Below the pieces are notes generated by a model that had not been told where the DNA came from, ran no database searches, and saw only the letters and a program-made list of their open reading frames with translations. Position numbers and translations under genes: made by a program. A stretch of 41,541 nt of DNA from Deltaproteobacteria bacterium (GTDB lineage Bacteria; JAMCPX01). Shown here in pieces: positions 32,806-41,474 of this stretch (position 1 is the stretch's first letter; every line of letters starts with the position of its first letter). The stretch spans positions 1 through 41,541 of the forward strand of contig JAMCVD010000065.1 of NCBI GenBank assembly GCA_023381995.1. Direction: 5' to 3'.

Positions 32806-33558
32806 ATGAGGGGTTTCAGACTCGTACCTGCGCTGCTTATACCATTCTTTGTCTTTGGTACGGCTGCCCAAGCGGCGACCCTCCGGCAGGCAAGGCGTGT
32901 CTTCTACGAATATGACAGGGACATATCCAATCTCCAGAAGGCCATCGACATCTACACACTGGTCATAAAGGAGAACAATGGTCCCGATGTGCTGTCCGAT
33001 GCCTATACCGGAATCTCAATGGCATACCTTACGATGGGCGATTTTGCGGGGCTTACCCATACGAACGCATTGAAGGACTACGAGGCCGGAAGGGATGCGG
33101 CCTTGAAGGCGATCAGGCTGAACCCGGACAACTCCGACGGATGTTTCTGGTATGCCGGAAACATAGGCAGAATAGCGCAGCGAAAGGACTTCATAAAGGC
33201 CTTGCTTATGCTGCCGGAGTTCCTGGAATATCTCAATGAAGCGTATAGATTGAACCCGCACTCGTTGTTCGTCCTGGAGGCGTATGCGGAGCTCTATTAC
33301 CAGCTCCCCGGCGCATTCGGAGGCAGCAATGAGAAATCCATTGGTTATATCAAAAAGGCGTTGAAGATAGACCCTCACTACACGATGCCGCTGACGACGC
33401 TCGCAAAGGTCTATATAAGCGAGGGGAGGTATGGCATGGCGAGAAAGATCCTCAGAGAGGTGCTGGACTTCAGCGGACCGTCATACCGGGCCGGATGGGT
33501 CATGTACGACAAGCCGCTCGCACACAAGCTCATGGACTCCATAAAGGATGAAAAATGA
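32806..33558 (+). CDS. TPR-repeat secreted protein, TatT-like
   Basis: A 250-residue protein with a signal peptide (PALLIPFFVFGTAAQA). Tetratricopeptide-like helices follow, including DAYTGISMAYLTMGDFAG, YEAGRDAALKAIRLNPDNS, YIKKALKIDPHY and PLTTLAKVYISEGRYGMARKIL. The arrangement resembles TatT-type extracytoplasmic TPR proteins associated with TRAP transporters, but no TRAP genes are nearby, so this is a loose call. The ATG at 32806 has GGAG at seven bases; an earlier GTG at 32692 would run through a 30-bp palindrome and is rejected. It is convergent with the hem operon. Confidence 0.68.
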   Translation: MRGFRLVPALLIPFFVFGTAAQAATLRQARRVFYEYDRDISNLQKAIDIYTLVIKENNGPDVLSDAYTGISMAYLTMGDFAGLTHTNALKDYEAGRDAALKAIRLNPDNSDGCFWYAGNIGRIAQRKDFIKALLMLPEFLEYLNEAYRLNPHSLFVLEAYAELYYQLPGAFGGSNEKSIGYIKKALKIDPHYTMPLTTLAKVYISEGRYGMARKILREVLDFSGPSYRAGWVMYDKPLAHKLMDSIKDEK

Positions 33559-33594
33559 ACGGTATATGAAAAGGGAAATGGCGACTCGACTGCA

Positions 33595-35100
33595 TTACTT
33601 GTTGCCGTAGAACAGGCCAATCTCCCTGACCAGCGACTCGACGGTATACGATGGGGCCTGGATACTGACCTCGAGCCCCATCTCGCCGACCGTTTTCGCC
33701 GTTATGGGACCGATGCATGCGATGTCCGCACGTTCGAGTATCTTGAACGCATTCCCTCCAAACATCTCGAAAAAGTTCTTTACCGTCGAGGAACTCGTAA
33801 AGACGGCGAGGTCCACGCCGTCTTTGATGTACGGCAGCATGTCCTGATTTACCTCCGCCCTGATCGTCTTGTAGACGGGTACGACGTTCACCTCTGCACC
33901 CATCTTTCTCAGCCCGTCTATCAGTACCGTCCTTGCCTCCGCTGCCCTCGGTATCAGTATCCTTTCCCCCTGCACCCTGCCTTCGAGCATGTCAACGAGC
34001 CCCTCGGCCCTGAACTCTTCGGGTACCTGGCTTACCCTTATCTTCAGGTCTTCTATCGACTTTGCGGTCCTGGGACCGATCGCCAGTATCCGTGCGGTAC
34101 CCATGGACCGGATGTCCCTGCCGGACGACCAGAGCCTGTCCATGAACCTCTTCACCGCATTTGCACTCGTAAATATGATCGTGTCGTAAGAGCCGAGCTC
34201 GTCCAGGGCCGCATCGAGCGGGGCATAGTCGTCCGGCGCCACGATCTCAATGGTCGGCTGCTCGATGACGAAGGCGCCGAGCATCTCCAGGGACTGTTTC
34301 AAAGGCCCGCTGTCTTTTTCTGCCCTCGTAACAAGCACCCTCCTGCCGAACAGCGGCAGACGCTCGAACCAGTTCAATTTCTTGTGCAGGCCGACCACCC
34401 TGCCGATGATTATGAGTGCCGGGGTGGCGAAAGGCCTATGGTTCTCCTCGATTATGTCCTTCAGCGTGCACACGTACGAGGACTGCACCGGCGTCGTGCC
34501 CCACCGTATGACCCCCACCGTATCATTCATCTCCCTGCCGTTGTCCACAAGCTTCAGGGCTATCTGCTTTATCTGGGCAACGCCCATCAGCACCACAATC
34601 GTATCGATCTTTGCGATGGCGTCCCAGTTATGCTCGTCCATGCCTCCCTCCGTGTGCCTGTGCCCCGTTATGACGACTACGGATGATGAAAGTCCCCGGT
34701 GCGTGAGCGGGATGCCGGCATAGAGAGGGACGGCGTTTATGGATGACACCCCTGAAACGATCTCGAAGTCTATCCCCTCCTCGGCAAGCGCGAGCGCTTC
34801 CTCCCCTCCCCTTCCGAAAAGAAAGGGATCGCCACCCTTGAGCCTCAGCACAGTATGTCCGGCCAGGGCCTTTTCTATCAGTATGCCGTTGATCTCGTCC
34901 TGGGACTTCAGGTGCTCGCCCGCCATTTTGCCTGCGTATATCAACTCGACCGACTGCCTCGCATACCTCAAGACGTCCCTGTCTATAAGGTGGTCGTAAA
35001 CGATCACGTCCGCTGCCTTTATGCGGTTTATCACCTTGAGGGTCAAAAGCTCCGGGTCACCCGGGCCCGCGCCCGCTATGTATACCTTGCCTCTGCTCAT
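33595..35100 (-). CDS. cobA-hemD: Uroporphyrinogen-III methyltransferase / synthase fusion
   Basis: A 501-residue bifunctional enzyme. The N-terminal ~245 residues are the SAM-dependent uroporphyrinogen-III C-methyltransferase with VYIAGAGPGDPELLT, LRLKGGDPFLFGRGGEE and PLTHRGLSSSV. The C-terminal ~250 residues are uroporphyrinogen-III synthase (VLVTRAEKDSGPL, IIFTSANAVKRFMD, AVFTSSSTVKNF). The first part leads to precorrin-2 for siroheme/cobalamin, the second closes the tetrapyrrole ring. The ATG at 35100 overlaps the hemC stop (ATGA); longer reading is antisense. It is the last gene of the tetrapyrrole operon. Confidence 0.94.
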   Translation of the reverse strand: MSRGKVYIAGAGPGDPELLTLKVINRIKAADVIVYDHLIDRDVLRYARQSVELIYAGKMAGEHLKSQDEINGILIEKALAGHTVLRLKGGDPFLFGRGGEEALALAEEGIDFEIVSGVSSINAVPLYAGIPLTHRGLSSSVVVITGHRHTEGGMDEHNWDAIAKIDTIVVLMGVAQIKQIALKLVDNGREMNDTVGVIRWGTTPVQSSYVCTLKDIIEENHRPFATPALIIIGRVVGLHKKLNWFERLPLFGRRVLVTRAEKDSGPLKQSLEMLGAFVIEQPTIEIVAPDDYAPLDAALDELGSYDTIIFTSANAVKRFMDRLWSSGRDIRSMGTARILAIGPRTAKSIEDLKIRVSQVPEEFRAEGLVDMLEGRVQGERILIPRAAEARTVLIDGLRKMGAEVNVVPVYKTIRAEVNQDMLPYIKDGVDLAVFTSSSTVKNFFEMFGGNAFKILERADIACIGPITAKTVGEMGLEVSIQAPSYTVESLVREIGLFYGNK

Positions 35101-36002
35101 GACCGAAGACCCACTATCCCCGACGCCCCGGCCCCCAGCAGCCTCTCTGCGAGTCTTACGCCGGTCTCGTACGCCCCTTTCTTCGGACCTGTCACCCTGT
35201 CCTGATAGAAGGCCCCGCCCTGTGTGTCTGCAACAAACCCTGTAATCTCTACGGTATCGCCGACGAGGACGGCATGGGCCCCCGCCGGTATCTGGCAATC
35301 GGCACCCAGACGCGTGACAAACCCCCTCTCGGCAGCGGCCCTGCAGAATGTGGGCCCGTCGTTCAGCCCCTCGAGAAAGGGCCTCAGCGCCACGTTGTCC
35401 CCGTGCGCCTCCACGGCTATTATGCCCTGGCCAGCGGCGGGTATTATGCCCAGCCTTTCCACACATGCCGGCCTTATACCGAGCCTGTTCATGCCCGCGT
35501 ACGCAATCACGATGGCGTCGTACTGGCCCGCCTCGAGCTTCCGTACCCTCGTATCGATGTTGCCCCTCAGCATCTCGAACCTCAGGCCCGGGCTTATCCT
35601 CTTCAACTGCACTATCCTCCTCAGGCTCGTCGTACCGATCACGGAACCGCTCTTCAAGTCCGACAGCGCAGTCCCCTTACGAAAGACAATGGCGTCCCAC
35701 GGCTCTTCGGCTGGCGGTGTGGCCGCTATGGAGAGCCCGTCCGGTATCTGTGCGGGCATGTCCTTCATACTATGCACGGCCATATCTATGTCTTTCGACA
35801 GCAGGGCACTCTCTATCTCTTTGACAAACAGTCCCTTGCCGCCCATCCGCGTCAGGGACACATCTTGAACGGCGTCTCCGGACGTCTTTATGATGACGAT
35901 CTCGGTCTCAACAGCGCCGGCCATCCTCTCAAGCATGGACTTCACATGGTTCGCCTGCCACAGGGCGAGCTTGCTGCCCCTTGTGCCTATCCGTATCTTC
36001 AT
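35097..36002 (-). CDS. hemC: Hydroxymethylbilane synthase (porphobilinogen deaminase)
   Basis: A 301-residue enzyme that joins four porphobilinogens into hydroxymethylbilane. It starts with the standard IRIGTRGSKLALWQ, has the catalytic aspartate in HSMKDMP (about 81) and the dipyrromethane-cofactor Cys236 in GADCQIPAGAHA. Length and motifs are normal. Its ATG overlaps the hemA stop by four bases (ATGA), and its own stop overlaps cobA-hemD in the same way, so translation is probably coupled across all three genes. Confidence 0.96.
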   Translation of the reverse strand: MKIRIGTRGSKLALWQANHVKSMLERMAGAVETEIVIIKTSGDAVQDVSLTRMGGKGLFVKEIESALLSKDIDMAVHSMKDMPAQIPDGLSIAATPPAEEPWDAIVFRKGTALSDLKSGSVIGTTSLRRIVQLKRISPGLRFEMLRGNIDTRVRKLEAGQYDAIVIAYAGMNRLGIRPACVERLGIIPAAGQGIIAVEAHGDNVALRPFLEGLNDGPTFCRAAAERGFVTRLGADCQIPAGAHAVLVGDTVEITGFVADTQGGAFYQDRVTGPKKGAYETGVRLAERLLGAGASGIVGLRS

Positions 36003-37258
36003 ATCTTAAATATTCTCTTCAGCAAGGTTATGTCCTTCAGGACCTCGCCCCTCGTATGTACGCTCTTTATCTCCGTAATGGGTCCGTGCAGGATCTTGTT
36101 TATTATGCCCTTCGACATGCCGTCGAGCACCTCTATGTCCTTCTTCGTGGGCCCCGCGAGCTTGGAGATCGCCTCCTTCAGCTCCTGCTGCCGTATGGCC
36201 TCGAACTTTTCCCTCAGCGAGACGATCGTGGGCACCAGGGACAGCTCCCCGAGCCAGTTGACGAACCTGCTCACCTCTTCGTCTATAAACCTCTCGGCCT
36301 CGTTGGCGGCCTTTTCCCTCTCCTTCATGTTCTGGCTCGTGACGCCGTTCAGGTCGTCTATATCGAACAGGAATACGCCCTCCAGCGCGGATATCGAGGG
36401 CTCTATGTTCCTCGGTACCGATATGTCTATAAAGAAAAGGGGCCTGTGCTGCCGTGCCCTGATTATCTTCGCTATCCTGTCATTCGTTATCAGGTAGTGA
36501 TCGGCCGACGTGGAACATACGACGATGTCCACGTCCATGAGCTGGTCGTACAATTCGTCGAACTCGACCGCGCTGCCCTTCAATCTTTCCGCAAGCTCCG
36601 ACGCACGCCCGAATGTCCTGCTCAACACGGTGAGCCTCGATGCCCCGGCGTCCTTCAGGTACTTTGCGGCGTCCTCGGCCATCTCCCCTGCACCCATGAG
36701 CAGGACCGCCTTGCCCGTCAGCCTCCCGAAGATCTTCTTTGCGAGCTCCACCGCCACAGAGCTTACGGAGACCGTGTACAGCCCGATAGGAGTGAACGTC
36801 CTTACCTTCTTGGCAACGCTGAAGGCCCTGTGCATGAGCCTGTTCAATATCGGGCCGGTCGTAGAGCTGTACGACGCAATCCTGTAGGCGTCTTTGGCCT
36901 GTCCGAGTATCTGCGCCTCCCCGATGACCATGGAGTCAAGGCTGCTTGCGACCCTGAACGCATGGGTCACGGCGTCCCTGTCCGTATGGACATAAAGGTA
37001 CGGGGAAAGGGACCCCTTCTGGATGCCGCCCGTCCTGCCCATGATCGCCGTTATCGAATCGACGGCCTTCCCCTCGTCCTCGCACACCACATAGAACTCT
37101 ATACGGTTGCACGTCGACAGGACGATGGACTCGGTTATCTCGGCGAGGGACACCGTCTCCTTGAGGACAGAGGGGAGCTCGTTCTCCGTAAAGCCGATTT
37201 TTTCCCTCAGCTCGACCGGCGCCGTCTTATGGTTCAAGCCTACAACAATGAGCTTCAT
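35999..37258 (-). CDS. hemA: Glutamyl-tRNA reductase
   Basis: A 419-residue NADPH enzyme that reduces glutamyl-tRNA to glutamate-1-semialdehyde, the first step of the C5 pathway. The catalytic cysteine is Cys50 in LSTCNRIEFY. VIGEAQILGQAKDAY and the NADPH loop VLLMGAGEMAEDAA are present, along with a C-terminal dimerisation helix. The C5 route excludes an alpha-proteobacterial (ALA synthase) pathway here. It begins three bases after the ccsA stop. Neither hemL nor hemB is in this operon within the window. Confidence 0.96.
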   Translation of the reverse strand: MKLIVVGLNHKTAPVELREKIGFTENELPSVLKETVSLAEITESIVLSTCNRIEFYVVCEDEGKAVDSITAIMGRTGGIQKGSLSPYLYVHTDRDAVTHAFRVASSLDSMVIGEAQILGQAKDAYRIASYSSTTGPILNRLMHRAFSVAKKVRTFTPIGLYTVSVSSVAVELAKKIFGRLTGKAVLLMGAGEMAEDAAKYLKDAGASRLTVLSRTFGRASELAERLKGSAVEFDELYDQLMDVDIVVCSTSADHYLITNDRIAKIIRARQHRPLFFIDISVPRNIEPSISALEGVFLFDIDDLNGVTSQNMKEREKAANEAERFIDEEVSRFVNWLGELSLVPTIVSLREKFEAIRQQELKEAISKLAGPTKKDIEVLDGMSKGIINKILHGPITEIKSVHTRGEVLKDITLLKRIFKI

Positions 37259-37261
37259 GGC

Positions 37262-38065
37262 CTAAAAATTGTGATAACCTTTGAATATAAAGTTGACCCC
37301 GATAAAAGCGAACACGACGAGCATGAAGCAGACGATGGATCCCCATGCAAACTTTCTTCCCCTCCATCCGAGGCTTATACGCCCGTGCAGTATAAAGACA
37401 TAGGCGAGCCATATAATGAGCGACCATGTCTCTTTCGGGTCCCAGTTCCAGTAGCTGCCGAACGCCCTGTTGGCCCACAGGGCACCGGTTATGATACCGA
37501 GCGTCAGGAGCGGTAGGCCTATCGTGAGCGTCTTGTACCCGAGATCGTCGAGGATGAAGAGGGAGGGCAGCCATCTGGTGATCCCGACGACGCGCCTGTG
37601 TTTCAGCGATGTCTCCTGAAATACGTACATGATCGAAGAAATAAACGATAGGGCAAAGAGACCGTAGGAAGTTATGGACAGTACAACGTGTACCGGGAAT
37701 ATATCGGTATTGAATATCGGGCTTAGTCCTCTCGCGGTGCCTTTCAGCATAAAGGACACGGCGATCAGGACCAGTATGAGGGGCGTGGAGAAGCCTATTA
37801 TCGGCGCGGTCCCCTTAAATATCGTCGATACGAGTATGGCCCCGACAGCAAGGGCCCATGCAAACATAAACACGGCGTACTTGAGGGAAAAAGCGGGGAA
37901 TATGTCCGCGTGCCGGTACAGCATGAATATGATCCCCGTATGCACGATGCCTGCAAGGACAAGGGCCGCACGTGCCGCCATCTCGAGCTTTCTGTCCCGG
38001 TAAAAGGCATACCCGATGCTCATTGTCATAGCACCTATATAAAGTATGATTGTCAGTACCAGCAT
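37262..38065 (-). CDS. CcsA/HemX-family cytochrome c assembly membrane protein
   Basis: A 267-residue, eight-helix membrane protein of the CcsA/CcmC/HemX superfamily. The heme-handling WWD-type motif appears as WANRAFGSYWNWDPKETWSLIIW around residues 195-217, with conserved histidines in the flanking loops (PVHVVLSITSYG, ILHGRISLGW). It exports or presents heme for c-type cytochrome maturation, or, as HemX, affects HemA levels. Its position just before hemA supports the HemX-like label. AAGGGA precedes the ATG. Confidence 0.85.
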   Translation of the reverse strand: MLVLTIILYIGAMTMSIGYAFYRDRKLEMAARAALVLAGIVHTGIIFMLYRHADIFPAFSLKYAVFMFAWALAVGAILVSTIFKGTAPIIGFSTPLILVLIAVSFMLKGTARGLSPIFNTDIFPVHVVLSITSYGLFALSFISSIMYVFQETSLKHRRVVGITRWLPSLFILDDLGYKTLTIGLPLLTLGIITGALWANRAFGSYWNWDPKETWSLIIWLAYVFILHGRISLGWRGRKFAWGSIVCFMLVVFAFIGVNFIFKGYHNF

Positions 38066-38140
38066 TCTATCCCTTCAACTCCACAGAATACGTCTCTCAC
38101 CACCGGGCATTGGGACCATACCAGCATCGACGGGACGACA

Positions 38141-38800
38141 CTATACCCGCCTATCGCGTACGCACGATGTAACAAAGCTGTCCGTGTACCGCTTTATGGA
38201 CTTTACATCGTTCTCGTGTATGTTCCTCGACAACCTTCCGAGAGAAAGCCTCCTCATCTCGCGCTCGATGTCCACGTCCACGCCGCCCTTCTTTATCCTC
38301 AGCAACCTGCTCCTGACCTTTATAAGGATATCCATGAGCTTCATATATTCTGGATTCATCATCTCATCAATCCTTTCCTTTATAAGGACAGCGGCGTAAG
38401 GAGCAGAGCCGTCCGTTGAAATGGCTATCGTGACCTTATTTCTCCTGATTACCGCGGGCATTATAAAATCACAGTACTCGGGCGCATCGACGACATTCAC
38501 GAGCGCATGCCCCGATCTCGTATCATGGAATATCTGCCTGTTGAGGGAGCTGTTGTCCGTGGCAGCACACACAAGATATACCCCATCGAGGTCCGATGGT
38601 CTGTATGTCCTCTCTCTCAACTCGATCCTGCCCTGCTGTCTGAGCCTCCGCAGAGCGCCTGTCACAGACGGTGCGATCACCATTACCCTTGCCCCGGACC
38701 TTACCAGATGCACGGCCTTCCTGTATGCAACGCTCCCGCCCCCGATGACCAGACATTTTTTCTCTTTTATGTTCAAAAAAATCGGATAATATTTGTTCAA
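38141..38800 (-). CDS. Siroheme synthase N-domain (precorrin-2 dehydrogenase / ferrochelatase)
   Basis: A 219-residue protein of the CysG N-terminal / Met8 type that oxidises precorrin-2 to sirohydrochlorin with NAD, and in some members inserts iron. The N-terminal NAD loop is CLVIGGGSVAYRKA, then VCAATDNSSLN, VNVVDAPEYCDFIMPAVIRR and AISTDGSAPYAAVLIKERID follow. The start is TTG at 38800, overlapping the TGA of the upstream gene (TTGA), which gives the family N-terminus YYPIFLNIKEKK. It works with the CobA half of the fusion encoded at the end of the same operon. Confidence 0.9.
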   Translation of the reverse strand: MNKYYPIFLNIKEKKCLVIGGGSVAYRKAVHLVRSGARVMVIAPSVTGALRRLRQQGRIELRERTYRPSDLDGVYLVCAATDNSSLNRQIFHDTRSGHALVNVVDAPEYCDFIMPAVIRRNKVTIAISTDGSAPYAAVLIKERIDEMMNPEYMKLMDILIKVRSRLLRIKKGGVDVDIEREMRRLSLGRLSRNIHENDVKSIKRYTDSFVTSCVRDRRV

Positions 38801-39384
38801 AAGCTGATCCCGAATCCCATACTGACGAATATGCCATCCATAGTGAGGATGCCGGTATTGTCTGTCGCCATCGGCAGATACTGATAGCCCATATCCGTAT
38901 TCAACAGGAAGCTTGGGAGCCGCGACCCAAACAATATATTGCCGCCGAACCCGGTCCTGAGGCCAAGGGCGTATATGTTACTGCTCGTTTGATAGTCCTC
39001 GTACATCAGGGACGAATTAACCATGGTGAGGTTGAAGAGAGAAAAGACATACGGCTCTACGTGATAGGAGTTGAGCAATTTGATCATTATGCCCGTATCG
39101 ATCGACGGCAGGACAGTGAGCCTATCGTACGCAATGCCATCGGGCGTATTGACAGGCACCGTCTTGCTGCTCGACTGCTGCGCTGTCCTGCCCCGTATGT
39201 CCATGCACAGCCATTTATGGTACAAATTGAAATTATAGCCTATCTGGATCGTGGTGGACGGATTTGAAAGGACAGTCAGCGGCTGCGAGAAGTTAAGATT
39301 GTCCGACGACACTATGACCTCGTCGGCACTCGCACCGGCGGCCAGCAGCAAGCACAACAGCACTGTAGATACTACTTTACCCAT
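38797..39384 (-). CDS. Small probable outer-membrane beta-barrel protein
   Basis: A 195-residue protein with a clear signal peptide (TVLLCLLLAAGASADE). Alternating polar/aromatic strands follow, such as IQIGYNFNLYHKWLCMDI and IYALGLRTGFGGNILFG, ending in GFGISF with the terminal phenylalanine typical of outer-membrane barrels. No specific family was recognised. The ATG at 39384 is chosen over a TTG at 39393. It is the first gene of the tetrapyrrole operon and its stop overlaps the siroheme gene, so it may be co-regulated with heme or siroheme synthesis. Confidence 0.65.
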   Translation of the reverse strand: MGKVVSTVLLCLLLAAGASADEVIVSSDNLNFSQPLTVLSNPSTTIQIGYNFNLYHKWLCMDIRGRTAQQSSSKTVPVNTPDGIAYDRLTVLPSIDTGIMIKLLNSYHVEPYVFSLFNLTMVNSSLMYEDYQTSSNIYALGLRTGFGGNILFGSRLPSFLLNTDMGYQYLPMATDNTGILTMDGIFVSMGFGISF

Positions 39385-39411
39385 ACTAACCAAACATCTT
39401 CTTTTTCGGAG

Positions 39412-39440
39412 ATTATATCAAAAGTCCAAACCATACACAA
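39412..39440 (-). promoter_or_regulatory. Promoter of the tetrapyrrole operon
   Basis: On the minus strand TTGTGT (39435-39440), a 17-bp spacer and a perfect TATAAT (39412-39417) lie about 28 bases before the first gene. The -10 is consensus, the -35 matches three of six. Confidence 0.5.
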
Positions 39441-39447
39441 GCACAAA

Positions 39448-40178
39448 TTAACACCCAAATCCCGATTGTTTAACAGGCATGCTGAATACAACATTTGCCG
39501 AGCCCGTCAATATATTGTTTTGGGTATTATCCGATGTATATGTCGTTGATGTAAATGTATAGGTCGTTATGGCATCTGCGATCCGTACAAGGTAGAGCAG
39601 ACTTGTCTGGGTGATACCGTTCATAGAGATTACCCAACTCACGATATCGTTTGTCATGGATGTTGAAACTATCGGTGATGCAGGCGTGCTGCTGTAGCTC
39701 AGCCCTATCGCAGTCTGTATATAGGCTGGTGCATGTGCGCTGCCATTGACCATGAGATTCCCGCTCATACCAAAACTCGTTATGGCGATGCCTACCGGCA
39801 CTATGCCCGAAGGTATCATGTACTCGACAACAGGGGTAAGATATGTAACGATGCCTTCCAGCAGTGCCTCATAGTTGTTGTCGTTGCTTTGTGACTCTGC
39901 AGATTCTCCGAGAGAGAATGCTACCACGGTCGTATGACCGAGGTTGTACGGATTAAGCACGAGCGACTGCAAACCGATCTGAAACTGAGGAAGAAAATTG
40001 AAGCAATAGATGCCTCAATGTCAAATGTCAAGTGCTGACCCCCTAAGCCTTCTGTGTTCATATCATTCATTGCAAGCTTTATCTCTTTGCCTATTCCCTT
40101 CCCTGTATCTGCTGCGATTACTCTCCCTTTTATAATTGCCTGCTCATTCCGAGGGGGTGGATTTGCTTGATAAACAAG
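39448..40178 (-). pseudogene. Decayed gene with internal frameshift and lost 5' end
   Basis: From just after a TAG at 40179-40181 the minus strand reads VYQANPPPRNEQAIIKGRVI, then GKEIKLAMNDMNTEGLGGQH and LTFDIEASI, without an initiating ATG. Around 39985-40015 the sensible frame changes by one base and continues FLPQFQIGLQSLVLNPYNLGHT to a stop at 39448. The product resembles a serine/threonine-rich secreted or surface protein but no family is recognised. The frameshift and the missing start point to a gene remnant, or to a sequencing error plus an unrecognised upstream start. The rest of 40179-40288 shows no gene. Confidence 0.55.
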
Positions 40179-40288
40179 CTAAAACGTGGTTAATCAGGCA
40201 TAAGAGGGGAGTGTGTGGAACGAAAATTTATTTTTGAGGGCTTAAATGGAGGATTCCAAATGACTTATAAAAATTTAAAGGGAATTGT

Positions 40289-40993
40289 ATGAAGAAGCTC
40301 AAAGATACCGTCTATCTGCTGGAGTCCGGCAGGTTTGTCAATATGTATGCGATAGTCCATGGCAAGAGTGCCGTGATTATCGATACCGGTACGCCTGGCA
40401 AGGCAAACAATATCCTGGATGAGCTATCGGCAATACGGGTGAAGCCCTGTGACATCGAGGCAGTGATCATAACCCATGCACACCCGGATCATGCTGGATC
40501 GAGTGCGGCACTCCTGGCAAGAATCTATGCGAAGCTCCATGTCCACAAAGGCGATCTCGGCGTCTTACTGGGCAAAGAACCCTATCCAAAGCCGCGGTAT
40601 GCATTTGAAAAGCTGTCCGTATTCGTCACCACGCACGTATGGAAATATACGCCCCCTGCCGAAGCCTTAGCTGTGGACGAAGGCTTTATCGTACCGAAGT
40701 TTCCGGGCCTGAAAATTGTCCACACACCAGGTCATACCCCGGGCTCGCTCTCGGTGCTCGATACGGAGAGCGGTACGCTTTTCTGCGGTGATGCTCTCAA
40801 TAACAGGGCGGATAAGCTGACCGGACCACTTAAATATTTTACCGGCGACATGGATCAGGCATGGCGCTCCATAGAAAAAATATCTGAACTGCCTTTCAAT
40901 GCCCTCTGCCCGGGACACGGGAATTGGATCCCCGATGGTGCACAGAAGAAAGTAAAAGGCCTGCTTAACGGCAGACGGCAAAAACCGGACTAA
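40289..40993 (+). CDS. MBL-fold metallo-hydrolase
   Basis: A 234-residue metallo-beta-lactamase-fold protein. The metal site is complete: THAHPDHAG (His63, His65, Asp67, His68), HTPGHTPGS, CGDALN and CPGHG. The layout is that of the glyoxalase-II-like/quorum-lactonase-like broad group, so it probably hydrolyses a thioester or lactone, but the substrate cannot be told. AAAGGG stands before the ATG. It is divergent from the decayed gene to its left. Confidence 0.85.
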   Translation: MKKLKDTVYLLESGRFVNMYAIVHGKSAVIIDTGTPGKANNILDELSAIRVKPCDIEAVIITHAHPDHAGSSAALLARIYAKLHVHKGDLGVLLGKEPYPKPRYAFEKLSVFVTTHVWKYTPPAEALAVDEGFIVPKFPGLKIVHTPGHTPGSLSVLDTESGTLFCGDALNNRADKLTGPLKYFTGDMDQAWRSIEKISELPFNALCPGHGNWIPDGAQKKVKGLLNGRRQKPD

Positions 40994-41078
40994 CCCGGAA
41001 AAAGCAAGAAGGTCCTACGTTCATCCCATCCGTGCATGAGAAGAAAGATGTGCCGGTCTGTACCTGTACGGAAAGGTT

Positions 41079-41474
41079 TTATGCGATCTGGTCGCCTGCG
41101 CCGGGGATGCCAAGGTTGAAAATCTTCTCAATCTTGATCGATACGACGGCCTTCGGCGCCGGTCTCCCCATTTTCTGTGCCATACCGACGGCATCTTCAT
41201 ACAGCTTGCCCGATGTCACTACCTCGGGTGTGCCGAGAAAGCGGAAGCCTTTGAGTTTTTCCCTGTCAACGACGGCTATTGCCACCTTCGAGCCTTTACT
41301 CACATTGTTCCATGTCTGCTTTGCAGTTGCCTCATTGTAAGCGATATGCTCGTCATCGATGACCCGTGTGCTTCTCTTTGGTCCGATATTCGGGGTTCCA
41401 TCGGCGTTTACCGTCGCAATAAAACACTGTTGAGCTGCGATGAGATCCCGCATTTCCTGTGTCAGTTTAGCCAT
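41079..41474 (-). CDS. Pyridoxamine 5'-phosphate oxidase-family FMN-binding protein
   Basis: A 131-residue protein with the split-barrel flavin-binding fold: CFIATVNADGTPNIGPKRST, then a central VAIAVVDREKLKGFRFLGTPEVV strand set. It belongs to a small FMN-binding group often found in anaerobes, with unknown substrate; true pyridoxamine-phosphate oxidase activity is unlikely at this length. The ATG at 41474 follows GGAGGGAGGA, which decides against an upstream ATG at 41537. The gene is complete within the window. Confidence 0.8.
   Translation of the reverse strand: MAKLTQEMRDLIAAQQCFIATVNADGTPNIGPKRSTRVIDDEHIAYNEATAKQTWNNVSKGSKVAIAVVDREKLKGFRFLGTPEVVTSGKLYEDAVGMAQKMGRPAPKAVVSIKIEKIFNLGIPGAGDQIA

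Noticed and set aside
35101-35466. N-terminal extension of the CobA-HemD frame
   Set aside because: It lies inside hemC in another frame, is Arg/Gly-rich, and the family start is at 35100 with an ATGA overlap.
35274-37516. Overlapping long plus-strand frames over the hem genes
   Set aside because: They are antisense to hemC and hemA, whose motifs are all present. The products are Arg/Leu-rich without domains.
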